Shown: positions 33,578 through 43,185 of the stretch, in pieces
Numbering within the stretch: position 1 is the stretch's first letter
How the letters are laid out: the number at the start of each line of letters is the position of its first letter
From: Flavobacteriales bacterium UBA1694
Lineage (GTDB): Bacteria > Bacteroidota > Bacteroidia > Flavobacteriales > Weeksellaceae
Length of the DNA stretch: 64,000 bases
Assembly (NCBI GenBank): GCA_002319955.1
Contig: DCJS01000031.1
Coordinates: 215 to 64,214, forward strand
Direction: 5' to 3'
Made by a program: the position numbers and the translations under genes
Notes under the pieces: generated by a model
What the model saw: the letters and a program-made list of their open reading frames with translations, nothing else
The model's database searches: none
Told to the model about the DNA's origin: nothing

Positions 33578-36235
33578 ATGACCTCACAACAGATACGCGC
33601 TCAATTTTTAGAATTTTTCAAAAGCAAGGAGCACCTTATTGTGCCCTCGGCTCCAATTGTCTTAAAAGATGATCCGACCCTTATGTTTTCGAATTCGGGA
33701 ATGACTCAGTTTAAAGACTATTTTTTGGGCTATAAAACACCTAAAGCCAAACGAATTGCGGACACGCAAAAATGTTTGAGAGTATCTGGGAAGCATAACG
33801 ACCTAGACGATGTTGGACGCGATACGTACCACCACACCATGTTTGAAATGCTGGGGAATTGGTCCTTTGGAGATTATTTTAAAAAACAGGCCATAGATTG
33901 GGCTTGGGAGCTTCTGACCGAAGTTTATAAAATTCCGAAAGAAGATTTATATGTCAGTGTTTTTCAAGGCGACTTAAGAGAGAATTTGCAACGCGACCAA
34001 GAGGCCTACGATCTGTGGTTAACGCACGTTCACAGTGACCGAATTGTTGAGGGAAATAAGAAAGACAATTTTTGGGAAATGGGTGAGAGTGGCCCTTGCG
34101 GTCCTTGTTCCGAAATCCATGTCGATTTACGAACGCCCCAAGAGAAGCAGCTTGTGAGAGGCTCTGAACTTGTGAATCAAGACCACCCTCAGGTGGTCGA
34201 AATATGGAACCTCGTGTTCATGGAATTCAACCGCAAAGCAGACGGAAGTTTAGAGAAATTACCAAACCGTCATGTGGACACCGGAATGGGCTTTGAAAGG
34301 CTCTGTATGGCACTTCAGAAAAAATCATCTAATTACGATACCGATGTCTTTACGCCTCTGATTCACAAGGTCGAAGAGCTTTCTGGAAAAACGTATAGTG
34401 GCATCTTAGAAGATCCTAAAGATATTGCCATTCGTGTGGTGGTGGATCACATCCGCGCCGTTTCGTTTGCCATTGCTGACGGTCAACTGCCAGCCAATGG
34501 CGGAGCTGGCTACGTTATTCGACGCATTTTGCGCCGAGCCATTTCGTATTCATACCGTTTCCTTGGCATGGACCGGGCCTTTTTATACGAACTAGTGCCC
34601 GTCCTTGAGGCGCAAATGGGGGATTACTTTACCGAACTGCGTAAGGAAGTGAAACTCGTGAGTGAAGTGATTAAAGAGGAAGAGACTTCGTTTCTTAGAA
34701 CGATTGAAACCGGCCTTTTGCGTTTGGACCATACCATCAAAGAAACTCTTGCCAATGGCGATACAATGCTTCCAGGTGAGCGTGTGTTTGAACTTTACGA
34801 CACCTTTGGGTTTCCAGTCGATTTGTCTCGAATCATAGCAGAAGAGCGGCATTTATCTGTTGATGAGCAGGGCTTTGAAGAAGAAATGCAGAAACAAAAG
34901 CAGCGCAGTAAAAAAGATTCTGCCGCAAAAGTCTACGACTGGGTCGTTTTAGAAGAACGGGCTGAGGAGTTCATCGGCTACGACCAATTGGACACAACGT
35001 GCGCTATTACGCGCTACCGAAAGATTGAGAATAAAGACGGAGAGTTTTTTCAAATCGTGTTAGATCAAAGTCCTTTTTACCCCGAAGGTGGGGGACAAGT
35101 AGGGGATCAAGGGGTCTTAATTCCAAGTTACGCAGCCCATTTTGATTTAGCGGCGCCAAAACTATACTCCATTGAGAATAACCCTGAGGTTCTTAGCGTT
35201 CTCGATACGAAAAAAGAGAATAACCTAATTGTTTCGCTTATTAAGGAGCTTCCAAAAGATGTCGGTGCGGTATTTTATGCCCGCGTGGACGAATCAAGAC
35301 GACGCAGCACGGAGTCGAATCACTCGGCGACACATTTACTTCATGAAGCCCTTCGTGAGGTCTTAGGGACGCACGTCGAACAAAAAGGTTCTTATGTGGG
35401 TCCTGAGTACTTACGATTCGATTTTTCACACTTTGCAAAGGTCTCGAAGCAAGAATTACAGGAGGTAGAGCAAAAGGTGAATCAAAAAATAAAAAAGAAT
35501 TACGCTCTCGAAGAATACCGAAACATTCCAATGGATGAGGCGCTCGATAAAGGGGCGATGGCTCTTTTCGGCGAAAAGTACGGCGATACAGTCCGCCTAA
35601 TTCAATTCGGAACGTCTAAGGAACTCTGTGGGGGAACCCATGTAAGAGCCAGTGGTGAAATTGGCCTATTTAAACTGGTTTCAGAAAGTTCCACGGCTGC
35701 AGGAATCCGCCGTATTGAAGCCATTTCTGGTGAAACGGCAAGCACTTACTACAAAGGACAAGAAGCGACTCTGGCGTCTCTGACGGAACTTCTGAAAACA
35801 AAAGATTTAGACAAAGCCATTAGGAAATTGATTGAAGAAAATTCCGAGCTTAAATCGGCCTTAGAGCGGGTGAAAAAAGATCAAGCAGCGAGTGAAACCG
35901 CCGAATGGCAAAACCAGTACACCCCTGCCAACGGAAAGACTATTTTAGTAAAGAAAACTTCCTTAGATGCTGGGGCAATTAAAGACTTAGTCTTCGATTT
36001 AAAAAAGAAGGTTGCTCAGTCTCTTACCGTAATTATTTCAGATCATGGAGATAAGCCCCTTATTACGGTTGGCGTTTCAGCAGATCTTGAATCGACTTAC
36101 AATGCCGGACAAATTGTGAAAGACTTGGCAAAAGAAATCCAAGGCGGAGGCGGAGGAAATGCTGGGTTTGCAACGGCCGGTGGTAAGAATTTAGAGGGAA
36201 TTGAAGCGGCCTACCAAAAAGCTTTAGCGCTTTAA
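33578..36235 (+). CDS. alaS: Alanyl-tRNA synthetase
   Basis: An 885-residue class II synthetase, close to the usual 870-880. Landmarks are the opening FLEFFKSKEHLIVPSAP, TLMFSNSGMTQFKDYFLG and RHVDTGMGFERL. The editing domain has the zinc ligands SNHSATHLLHEAL and CGGTHVRASGEIGLFK. The C-terminal domain ends with a glycine-rich GGGGGNAGFATAGGKN. The open frame extends to a TTG at 33503, but the ATG at 33578 matches homologues and the promoter position. Confidence 0.96.
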   Translation: MTSQQIRAQFLEFFKSKEHLIVPSAPIVLKDDPTLMFSNSGMTQFKDYFLGYKTPKAKRIADTQKCLRVSGKHNDLDDVGRDTYHHTMFEMLGNWSFGDYFKKQAIDWAWELLTEVYKIPKEDLYVSVFQGDLRENLQRDQEAYDLWLTHVHSDRIVEGNKKDNFWEMGESGPCGPCSEIHVDLRTPQEKQLVRGSELVNQDHPQVVEIWNLVFMEFNRKADGSLEKLPNRHVDTGMGFERLCMALQKKSSNYDTDVFTPLIHKVEELSGKTYSGILEDPKDIAIRVVVDHIRAVSFAIADGQLPANGGAGYVIRRILRRAISYSYRFLGMDRAFLYELVPVLEAQMGDYFTELRKEVKLVSEVIKEEETSFLRTIETGLLRLDHTIKETLANGDTMLPGERVFELYDTFGFPVDLSRIIAEERHLSVDEQGFEEEMQKQKQRSKKDSAAKVYDWVVLEERAEEFIGYDQLDTTCAITRYRKIENKDGEFFQIVLDQSPFYPEGGGQVGDQGVLIPSYAAHFDLAAPKLYSIENNPEVLSVLDTKKENNLIVSLIKELPKDVGAVFYARVDESRRRSTESNHSATHLLHEALREVLGTHVEQKGSYVGPEYLRFDFSHFAKVSKQELQEVEQKVNQKIKKNYALEEYRNIPMDEALDKGAMALFGEKYGDTVRLIQFGTSKELCGGTHVRASGEIGLFKLVSESSTAAGIRRIEAISGETASTYYKGQEATLASLTELLKTKDLDKAIRKLIEENSELKSALERVKKDQAASETAEWQNQYTPANGKTILVKKTSLDAGAIKDLVFDLKKKVAQSLTVIISDHGDKPLITVGVSADLESTYNAGQIVKDLAKEIQGGGGGNAGFATAGGKNLEGIEAAYQKALAL

Positions 36236-36260
36236 GCGGCCTATTAATTTAGACCATCAA

Positions 36261-36293
36261 ACAACTAAGGCTCTAAAATAGAGCCTTAGTTGT
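36261..36293 (+). terminator. Hairpin after alaS
   Basis: A 15-bp perfect stem (36261-36275 with 36279-36293), loop AAA. It is followed only by CTTTG, so the T-run is weak, but the stem is very stable. Confidence 0.65.
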
Positions 36294-36368
36294 CTTTGAA
36301 ACATAAAAAACTTAGCGACAAACCCTTTTTTTTGTTTACTTTCAATCATTCATTATAAACCCAAAGGG

Positions 36369-38579
36369 ATGAGTCGACTTTATCTATTACTTGGACTTCT
36401 ACTTAGTTCCTGGCTTTTTTCTCAAACTGAAAGAGAAACGGCCATCGAGCAGGTTGTTATTTTAAACGCTAGTGATCCAAGAGCTCTTGCTATTCTTGAT
36501 AAAGTAAGTGTCCATTATGATCAAAACTCGCCGAAAAGTTTGCCTGCCTACACCTACCGCTCCTACGAAAAATTAGCTCTAGATCTTAGCGCCGATTCTC
36601 TTGCGCTCTATAAAAAGGCCCTTGGTGAAAGAAATGACACCCTTAGGGTCGAGCCCTCAGAAGAAAGCCCTAAAAAAGGCGCTAAGTCGGTTTGGAACCG
36701 AAATAAATTTGAGAATTTTGCGGCTCAAAGCTCAGGGTTTCTCTGGGAAAGAGCCATGGAGTACCGGTTTTCAAAATCAGAGGGTGAAAAGACGCTTGTC
36801 TTAGACAGCCGAATTTCCGGGCTCACCCAGCCCCTTTACCGGTTTCTAGCGCTTCGCAGCGATCGCGATAAAACCCCGAAAGTAATTGATAAAAAGAACC
36901 GAAGCTTATACCGGTTTTTTCTAACCGATACCCTTTATCTTGAAGGAAGGGAAACGTACGAAATAAGTTTTCGAGAACTGGCCCATGACAGGCCGCATTC
37001 GGGCGCTAAATTTAATGGCCGAATTTTAGTGGACGCACAAAGCTATGGCGTGAAGCAGATTGAAAGTCAGCGCAGTTCAGGCTCGAAGCGCTCGAAAGTA
37101 AGTTCTTGGCGACTTCTTGGCGGCAAGTGGTTCTTAGAGCACGAAGATCTCGAGATTAAAATTGGGGCTCTAAATTTAGCACAACAGCAGCCTGAGTTAA
37201 AATCCAAGCAAGATTTTGGGTACTATGCGAGTCTGAGTGTAGACTACTTTGATTGGGATCCTAAGGCCTCATTTGAACCCAAGGATTTTAAAGGCTACGA
37301 GCTTGAGGTGGTTACGACTTCGGGCGAAAAACTTGAAACCTACCGCCCTTACGATTTGACGCCTCGCGAAAAGAATTCCTATCAGAAAATTGACAGTATT
37401 GGAAAGCGCGACAACTGGCAGAAAAAGGCCGGAATTCTCTCGGCGCTCACCAGTGGAAAACTTCGCGTGGGAAAGCTCGATTTTTTGGCAGAAGATTTTG
37501 CGCGTTATTCCAAATACGAAGGCCTTCGCCTGGGCATTGGTGCCAAACTTAACGAGACGTTTAGTCCACGCTGGTCTCCCGAAGTTTCCTTGGCCTATGG
37601 TTTTAGAGATAAAGAATTTAAGTACGGCGCAGCCCTTGAGTACAGAACAAGCCTCTCGCGGCATTCGATGCTTCGCGCAGAATACTTCTCGGATGTGAAG
37701 GCCTCTGGTCTTTTTAATGAGGAGCTTTGGAGTTTTAAAATGAAACTCATGAATGCGGGCGTTAATGTAAGCAATGAAAAATATTTTCAGACGAAAGGCT
37801 TTGGCTTATCATGGGAGTACGATTTACGCTCAGACCTAACGATGAAATTGGGGGCGAAACGCGCACGCAATACCGCCTTATTTGATTATGATTTTGCAAA
37901 CTTAGGCGCTGAGTTTCAGGAATTCAAGGTTTCAGCCACACTTAAGTATGCTCCTGGATCAAAGTCTCTGATGACCCCAGCAGGGAAATTCACCTACCAC
38001 GTGGGGTATCCGGAGTTCTATCTTCATTACGAGCAGGGTCTCTCCTTGCTCGGTGGGCAGAGCGAGTTTAAGAAAATTGAGCTGCTCTTTACGCACCAAT
38101 TTAAGACCCCTTTGGGCCTTACCGGTACGCGTGCTTATATGGGGAAAATTACGGGCGAGGTGCCTATTTGGAATCAATTTCAAATGAATGGTCTATCAGG
38201 TAAAACAAGTGGAACGAGCTTTACGCTGACTTCCTATTTAGGATTTGCGACCATGCCGGGAGGAACCTATTTCAACGATCAATTTTTTGGCTATTACCTA
38301 ACCCACCGTTTGCCTTGGTACTTTAAAAGCATTGGGCATAACGCCTCAAGCTTTGATGTGCTTTATAAGGGGGTGGTGGGTGAGATGCAGAATGCGGAAC
38401 TTCATCAGTTTGAGTTCCATAGCCTTAATAAACTCTATCAAGAAGTTGGACTCGAATGGAATAATTTTTTAAGCTCGCATTTCAATTTGGGATTCTTTTA
38501 CCGCGTCGGGCATTACCAAACCCAGGGCTTCAAAGGGAACTTTGCGGTGCAATTAAAACTTAAATTATTAGGATTCTAA
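36369..38579 (+). CDS. DUF5686 family outer-membrane protein
   Basis: A 736-residue secreted protein. A signal peptide (LLLGLLLSSWLFSQ) is followed by a region with PAYTYRSYEKLALDLS and a central domain with GRETYEISFRELAHDRPHSG. The C-terminal half is a long beta-barrel with a terminal phenylalanine (LKLKLLGF). DUF5686 proteins usually carry an N-terminal carboxypeptidase-like beta-sandwich; here the protein starts almost directly with the segment after it, so that domain seems to be missing. The role is unknown; an outer-membrane channel or receptor is likely. Confidence 0.75.
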   Translation: MSRLYLLLGLLLSSWLFSQTERETAIEQVVILNASDPRALAILDKVSVHYDQNSPKSLPAYTYRSYEKLALDLSADSLALYKKALGERNDTLRVEPSEESPKKGAKSVWNRNKFENFAAQSSGFLWERAMEYRFSKSEGEKTLVLDSRISGLTQPLYRFLALRSDRDKTPKVIDKKNRSLYRFFLTDTLYLEGRETYEISFRELAHDRPHSGAKFNGRILVDAQSYGVKQIESQRSSGSKRSKVSSWRLLGGKWFLEHEDLEIKIGALNLAQQQPELKSKQDFGYYASLSVDYFDWDPKASFEPKDFKGYELEVVTTSGEKLETYRPYDLTPREKNSYQKIDSIGKRDNWQKKAGILSALTSGKLRVGKLDFLAEDFARYSKYEGLRLGIGAKLNETFSPRWSPEVSLAYGFRDKEFKYGAALEYRTSLSRHSMLRAEYFSDVKASGLFNEELWSFKMKLMNAGVNVSNEKYFQTKGFGLSWEYDLRSDLTMKLGAKRARNTALFDYDFANLGAEFQEFKVSATLKYAPGSKSLMTPAGKFTYHVGYPEFYLHYEQGLSLLGGQSEFKKIELLFTHQFKTPLGLTGTRAYMGKITGEVPIWNQFQMNGLSGKTSGTSFTLTSYLGFATMPGGTYFNDQFFGYYLTHRLPWYFKSIGHNASSFDVLYKGVVGEMQNAELHQFEFHSLNKLYQEVGLEWNNFLSSHFNLGFFYRVGHYQTQGFKGNFAVQLKLKLLGF

Positions 38580-38606
38580 TAGGCTACTTTTAGTTACCGC
38601 GCGGAA

Positions 38607-38720
38607 TTAAGCTGCTTTGTTGCTGATTTTATGAAGGCTTTCCTTATCTTTTTTCATGCTTTGCAAAAGGGCTCTTTGCTCATGCACTAAGGGTACGAGT
38701 TTTTCTGCCCAAAGTGGCAT
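38607..38720 (-). pseudogene. Possible remnant or tiny gene, 37 residues
   Basis: A short minus-strand frame beginning MPLWAEKLVPLVHEQRALL and ending with a charged KKDKESLHK tail. The frame stays open a little upstream of the ATG but meets a TAG after about six codons. The composition looks more protein-like than the neighbouring DNA, as if it were the 3' end of a lost gene. No family is recognised and no promoter is visible. It is the only coding-like signal in the 298 bases between the DUF5686 gene and the thiolase gene. Confidence 0.25.
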
Positions 38721-38794
38721 TTCAATGATGACGGGAAGTTCCTATCGCTTTTGGTTAGAAAGAGCTCGCATTTTGATCTAAACTCAGAATTATA

Positions 38795-38829
38795 AAAACG
38801 GTTGTAAAGTCTTGCTTTACAACCGTTTT
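38795..38829. terminator. Bidirectional terminator
   Basis: AAAACGGTTGTAAAG (38795-38809) pairs perfectly with CTTTACAACCGTTTT (38815-38829). T-rich ends on both strands let it serve the thiolase gene on the minus strand and the DUF5686 gene on the plus strand. Confidence 0.82.
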
Positions 38830-38877
38830 ATTTCTATTGAAAACACCCTAAGTTTCCTAAGAGGGTAGGTAAATGAA

Positions 38878-40104
38878 TTAATCCTTTGAAAACGCCGGGT
38901 TTTCTAAGATCACGGCGTAGCCTTGACCCACGCCAACACACATCGTTGCTAAAGCGTAGCGTTTGCCCGTTTTCGAAAGTTCCAGGGCGGCAGAATAGGT
39001 GATTCTAGCGCCACTCATCCCAAGGGGATGGCCTAAGGCAATGGCTCCGCCATTCACATTGACACGCGGGTCTGCGGGGCTTAGACCAAGTTCTTTCAAA
39101 CAAGCAATACTTTGAGCAGCAAAGGCTTCATTAAGTTCAATAAGGTCGATGGCTTCAAGCGTTAGATTGGCTCGTTTTAAAGCGAGTTTCGTCGCCTCAA
39201 CCGGGCCAATACCCATGATTCGTGGCTCGGCACCTACAACGGCTGAGGTGACTATTCTGGCCAAGGGAGAAAGTCCAAATTCCTTAACAGCGCTCTGTGA
39301 GGCTATCAGCACTGCGGCAGCGCCGTCGTTCAGTCCTGAGGAGTTTCCAGCCGTGACCGAGCCAGTCTCTTTATTAAAGGCGGGCCTTAATTTTGAAAGG
39401 CCCTCGAGGGTTGATTGAGGCTTTACAAATTCATCTTGATCAAAGAAAATAGACTCTTTTTTTCGCTGCGGAATTTCAATGGGGGTAATTTCTAAGGCCA
39501 GGCGTCCGCTCGCCGTCGCTGCTGCTGCTTTCCTTTGCGATTCTAGGGCAAAGGCGTCTTGCTCTTGCCTAGATATACCGTACTTCTGGGCTAAATTCTC
39601 CGCGGTATTTCCCATCGCGTCCGTCCCGTAAAGATCGTGCATTTTTGGGTTTACAAAACGCCACCCAAAGCTACTGTCGTAGAGCTTTTGATCGCTTCCA
39701 AATGGCGTGGCGGATTTTGACAAAACGTACGGAGCGCGCGTCATTCCTTCCACGCCGCCCGCAATAAACAAATCGCCTTCGCCGGATTTAATTGCTCTTG
39801 AAGCCTGCACAATGGCGCTCATTCCAGAGGCACAAAGACGGTTTACGGTTTCCCCTGGGACACTCTGGGGCAGTCCGGCGAGGAGCAGTGCCATTCGGGC
39901 CACATTACGATTATCTTCACCGGCTTGGTTGGCACAACCAATAATCACGTCGTCGATTTTATCCAAAGGTAATTCTGGCAGCTTTTTCAAGAGTCCTTTG
40001 AGAACTTCAGCTAATAAATCATCTGTTCTTAAATTAGAAAGGCTCCCTCGAAGGCTTCCAATAGCGGAGCGTGTGCCCTCAATGATATAGGCGTTTTCAA
40101 CCAT
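38878..40104 (-). CDS. Acyl-CoA thiolase (3-oxoadipyl-CoA / acetyl-CoA acyltransferase type)
   Basis: A 408-residue thiolase. The first catalytic cysteine is in NRLCASGMSAI. The histidine and second cysteine lie in GGAIALGHPLGMSGARI and MCVGVGQG. The segments GCANQAGEDNRNVARMALL and GWRFVNPKMHDLYGTDAMG closely resemble PcaF/PaaJ beta-ketoadipyl-CoA thiolases of aromatic degradation. No other aromatic-degradation gene is nearby, so a role in fatty-acid oxidation is equally possible. It is monocistronic. Confidence 0.85.
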   Translation of the reverse strand: MVENAYIIEGTRSAIGSLRGSLSNLRTDDLLAEVLKGLLKKLPELPLDKIDDVIIGCANQAGEDNRNVARMALLLAGLPQSVPGETVNRLCASGMSAIVQASRAIKSGEGDLFIAGGVEGMTRAPYVLSKSATPFGSDQKLYDSSFGWRFVNPKMHDLYGTDAMGNTAENLAQKYGISRQEQDAFALESQRKAAAATASGRLALEITPIEIPQRKKESIFFDQDEFVKPQSTLEGLSKLRPAFNKETGSVTAGNSSGLNDGAAAVLIASQSAVKEFGLSPLARIVTSAVVGAEPRIMGIGPVEATKLALKRANLTLEAIDLIELNEAFAAQSIACLKELGLSPADPRVNVNGGAIALGHPLGMSGARITYSAALELSKTGKRYALATMCVGVGQGYAVILENPAFSKD

Positions 40105-40162
40105 GATATTCTTTATTTTTTATTAAGTGGCCTTGGGCCATAGTGCGTTTCTTTTGCTTGTA

Positions 40163-41278
40163 TTACTCATAGGGTTCCCACCATGAGTCTAAAGGCGCCT
40201 GAGGCTGGGTCCAATTGAGTCGCTCGCCAATTTTTGGCATAAGAACGTCCTGCGTGGCGTTTTTGAGCTCCAGTATTTTTTTAGCGGGTTCATCCCAGGC
40301 ATGGAGTGCTAGAGCAAATTTACCAAAATGCACTGGAACTAGTTTCTTTGCCTTTAAATCGTCCATCGCTTTTAAATTCTCTCCGGGTAAAAAATGAATG
40401 TAGCGCCAATCTTCATTGTACTGCCCATTCTCTAGGATTGCTAAATCAATCGCGCCGTGACGCTGCCCAATTTCTTTAAAATGCTCGCCGTACCCACTAT
40501 CGCCCCCAATAAAGACTTTCTGCGTGGGGAATTCAAGTAAAAAGCTGCTCCAAAGGGTTTGGTTTCTTTTAAGTCCTCGGCCTGAAAAGTGCCGAGCAGG
40601 CTCACAGAAGACTTTAAAGCCCGGCTCTAGAATCGAGGATTCAAACCAATCGAGTTCAATTAATTTCTCTGGGCTAAGTCCCCAGTATTCTAAATGCTCC
40701 CCAGTACCAAGGCCCGTAATTACCTTTTTGGTTTGTGGGAATAGGGCGGTGACCGTGTTGTAATCGAGGTGGTCCCAATGGTCGTGCGTGATAATTAAAT
40801 AATCTAAAGAAGGAATATCCTTTACCGAATATAAATCACTGCCTTTAAAGGCTTTAATGTTTGTCGAAAATGGACCGGCATAACCAGAAAATACGGGATC
40901 GACTAGGATTCGTTTCCCATCGAGTTGTAGATAGTAGGAGGAGTGACCCATCCAGACTAAGGTGTTTTCAGAAAGAGGTATTGAAAACAGATCCGTTTTC
41001 TCAAAATGAAAAGGAGTCTTAGGCTGATTTTGCGGGCTTTTTTTAAAGAGCATTTTATACATCGCTCCAAGCATCGTTTGGTCTTCCGCCATGGCTGGGG
41101 TGTCACTAAGGTTGTCAAAATGATCCGTTTTGTAGTGCGGGGAATTTTGAATGCGTTCGAGGCGAGCGCCCGATGGCGCTTTGCCAAACGAAGGTCTTGT
41201 TAGAATAAAATAGCCAATGAGGCTCAGCAAAATGATTAGAAGTACTAGGGCAATTATGACTTTATAGACTGGTTGCAT
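40163..41278 (-). CDS. Membrane-anchored MBL-fold hydrolase (NAPE-PLD-like)
   Basis: A 371-residue protein. One N-terminal transmembrane helix (VIIALVLLIILLSLIGYF) anchors a metallo-beta-lactamase domain. The zinc ligands are in LIITHDHWDHLDYNTV, and the later ligands lie in FIGGDSGYGEHF and KLVPVHFGKF. Its architecture resembles N-acyl-phosphatidylethanolamine phospholipase D-like proteins of bacteria. The frame is open to 41311, but the promoter box at 41298-41305 and the start of the hydrophobic helix favour the ATG at 41278. Confidence 0.82.
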   Translation of the reverse strand: MQPVYKVIIALVLLIILLSLIGYFILTRPSFGKAPSGARLERIQNSPHYKTDHFDNLSDTPAMAEDQTMLGAMYKMLFKKSPQNQPKTPFHFEKTDLFSIPLSENTLVWMGHSSYYLQLDGKRILVDPVFSGYAGPFSTNIKAFKGSDLYSVKDIPSLDYLIITHDHWDHLDYNTVTALFPQTKKVITGLGTGEHLEYWGLSPEKLIELDWFESSILEPGFKVFCEPARHFSGRGLKRNQTLWSSFLLEFPTQKVFIGGDSGYGEHFKEIGQRHGAIDLAILENGQYNEDWRYIHFLPGENLKAMDDLKAKKLVPVHFGKFALALHAWDEPAKKILELKNATQDVLMPKIGERLNWTQPQAPLDSWWEPYE

Positions 41279-41297
41279 GAATAAGTTATTTGTGCTG

Positions 41298-41305
41298 CAA
41301 AAATA
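41298..41305 (-). promoter_or_regulatory. -7 promoter box of the NAPE-PLD-like gene
   Basis: TATTTTTG on the minus strand, 19 bases before the ATG at 41278. Confidence 0.45.
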
Positions 41306-41384
41306 AAGCAAATATTTGTCATGTTTGGGTATTTGATATGGCTATTTTCCTTAATTTTAAGTACTTAATTAAATAGCCAAGCCC

Positions 41385-41810
41385 ATGCATGAGACGATTG
41401 TTATGATTGAAAAACTAGATGCGCCGCTAGAAAAAGTCTGGAGCGCACTTACCGAGGCAAGAGAACTAAAGCAGTGGTATTTTGATATTCCTGACTTTAG
41501 TTTAGATCTGAACCATGTTTTTAATTTTTATGAGCCGGGTGGTGAAAATAAATTCCATCACCAGGGGGAAATTCTGGAGGTGATTCCAAGGGAAAAACTT
41601 AAATATTCTTGGGGGTATCCTGAGTTTACGAAAGACCATACAATTGTTTGTTGGGAGTTGAAAGCTCGTGGAGAGCATACGCTTCTGACCTTCACCCACA
41701 AGGGGTTAGAGAATTTTAAACATCTGGGTGAAGGCTTCTCCTTAAGTAGTTTTCAGGGCGGCTGGAAAGCCATCATTGAAGACTCTTTAAAGACCTATTT
41801 AGAAAAATAA
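41385..41810 (+). CDS. SRPBCC (AHSA1-like) domain protein
   Basis: A 141-residue START/Bet v 1-fold protein of the AHSA1-like group. Landmarks are LDAPLEKVWSALTEARELKQWYF near the N terminus (split over two elements), then GEILEVIPREKLKYSW and TFTHKGLENF, with the family's C-terminal GGWKAIIEDSLKTYLE. These proteins bind small hydrophobic ligands in a central cavity; the ligand is unknown. A terminator follows. Confidence 0.82.
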   Translation: MHETIVMIEKLDAPLEKVWSALTEARELKQWYFDIPDFSLDLNHVFNFYEPGGENKFHHQGEILEVIPREKLKYSWGYPEFTKDHTIVCWELKARGEHTLLTFTHKGLENFKHLGEGFSLSSFQGGWKAIIEDSLKTYLEK

Positions 41811-41838
41811 GACCTTTTTCATACTGTTTTATTGTTTG

Positions 41839-41868
41839 GAGCGTACTAAAAAGTGCGCTCTTTCTTTG
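41839..41868 (+). terminator. Terminator after the SRPBCC gene
   Basis: GAGCGTACT, loop AAAA, AGTGCGCTC (one G-T pair), then TTTCTTTG. Confidence 0.65.
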
Positions 41869-41948
41869 CTTAAACACAGACATTTGATTAAATTCACCAC
41901 CGAAACCTTGAGTCCTCAAGGCACTGAAAAAAAATAAATAAAAGTAAA

Positions 41949-42971
41949 ATGAAACGTAGCTTCTATATTGCGCTAATCACCTTTGGAATCCTGGTCTCGT
42001 GTAGCAAGGAAAAAGAGATTTTAAACGACCTAAATAGTTACACCTTGGCACAGCAGTCCGAAGGGTTCCATTTTGGGGATACTCTGGAACTGCCCCAGTC
42101 GGTTACTAAGGTCGCAAAAGAGATTAAAATTAGTTTTGGCGATAAAGAAACTTCAAGTTTGCAAATTGACCCCAACTTTTTTTCCTTAGGTGACAACGCC
42201 GTCACTTTTTTAATTACGACCTCGAGCGGGGAGGTCCTTAGTCAGGATGCCACGATTAATGTGTTTGCCGCTAAGCCCGAAGTGCAAATTGCCTACGAAA
42301 TCGTCAAGGAATACCCACACGATACGGCAAACTTTACCCAAGGGTTTGAATTGGAAGGGGGAACCGTCTACGAAAGTGATGGACAGCATGGCCTTTCGCA
42401 GTTAATTAAGTACCCTTTGGGCTCGACTCAGGTAATTAAGTCTGTACACCAGCCGCAGGACGTTTTCTCGGAAGGGGCAACGATCGTTAACGACAAAATC
42501 TACCAATTAACTTGGCAGAATAAAAAGGGTTTTATCTACAATAAATCCACTTTAGAGCTTCTATCAGAATTCCCGTACCCAAATGTAATTGGCGAAGGAT
42601 GGGGACTAACCTATGATGGCAAGAGTTTGATTGTCTCAGATGGGACTAAGAGTATCTATTTTCTGTCGATCGAGAATCCCTCGAGCGTCGAGCGCGTTAT
42701 TTCCGTGGCAGGAAATACCCAGGCTTATCATCAATTAAACGAACTTGAATACCATCAAGGCTTTATTTATGCCAATGTTTGGCAGAATCCAATTATCTTA
42801 AAGATTGACCCAAAGACCGGTGAGGTCGTAGGGAAATTTGATTTTTCAGACTTAGCTAAGAAACACACCACAGGGAATGATGACGTTTTAAATGGCATCG
42901 CTTTTAAAGGTGAGAATATGTTAATTACGGGAAAAAACTGGCCAACCATTTATGAAGTGCAATTTAAGTAA
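41949..42971 (+). CDS. Glutaminyl-peptide cyclotransferase lipoprotein
   Basis: A 340-residue lipoprotein with lipobox LVSC (FGILVSCSKEKE). The first ~110 residues form an immunoglobulin-like leader domain. The catalytic five-bladed propeller then begins at YPHDTANFTQGFELEGG and YESDGQHGLSQL, a signature of plant/bacterial-type glutaminyl cyclases. The enzyme converts N-terminal glutamine of proteins to pyroglutamate, which in Bacteroidota protects many exported proteins whose signal cleavage leaves Gln at +1. Several secreted proteins in this window have cleavage sites leaving Gln (for example ...SAQ, ...QAQ). Confidence 0.87.
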   Translation: MKRSFYIALITFGILVSCSKEKEILNDLNSYTLAQQSEGFHFGDTLELPQSVTKVAKEIKISFGDKETSSLQIDPNFFSLGDNAVTFLITTSSGEVLSQDATINVFAAKPEVQIAYEIVKEYPHDTANFTQGFELEGGTVYESDGQHGLSQLIKYPLGSTQVIKSVHQPQDVFSEGATIVNDKIYQLTWQNKKGFIYNKSTLELLSEFPYPNVIGEGWGLTYDGKSLIVSDGTKSIYFLSIENPSSVERVISVAGNTQAYHQLNELEYHQGFIYANVWQNPIILKIDPKTGEVVGKFDFSDLAKKHTTGNDDVLNGIAFKGENMLITGKNWPTIYEVQFK

Positions 42972-43088
42972 TTGCCACACTAGTGCTTTTCTCTCGATTT
43001 AGACGATTAAGCAAAAGCAAGAAGCAGTGGGTAAAGCACTGGCTGAAAAATAATCGCTAGGAATGTGGATAAATTCTCTTAACATAAT

Positions 43089-43120
43089 TTTGAACGCATT
43101 GGCAAAGTAATTTATATTTG
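43089..43120 (+). promoter_or_regulatory. Promoter of the deoxynucleoside kinase gene
   Basis: TTTG (43089-43092), exactly 20 bases, then TATATTTG (43113-43120). Start would be near 43127. Confidence 0.72.
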
Positions 43121-43185
43121 AGCCCTTTAAATAGTGGTCTGTTTTGAGTTCAGATTACTTAAGTTTCAACCTTAGATTTTTATAC

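Noticed and set aside
37269..37664. 131-residue minus-strand frame
   Set aside because: Antisense to the DUF5686 gene; no recognisable motif.
39707..40090. 127-residue plus-strand frame
   Set aside because: Antisense to the thiolase gene, whose conserved motifs are intact.
43001..43075. Short coding-like stretch (…KQEAVGKALAEK) before the deoxynucleoside kinase promoter
   Set aside because: Only about 16 codons between stops with no start codon; not enough to claim a gene.
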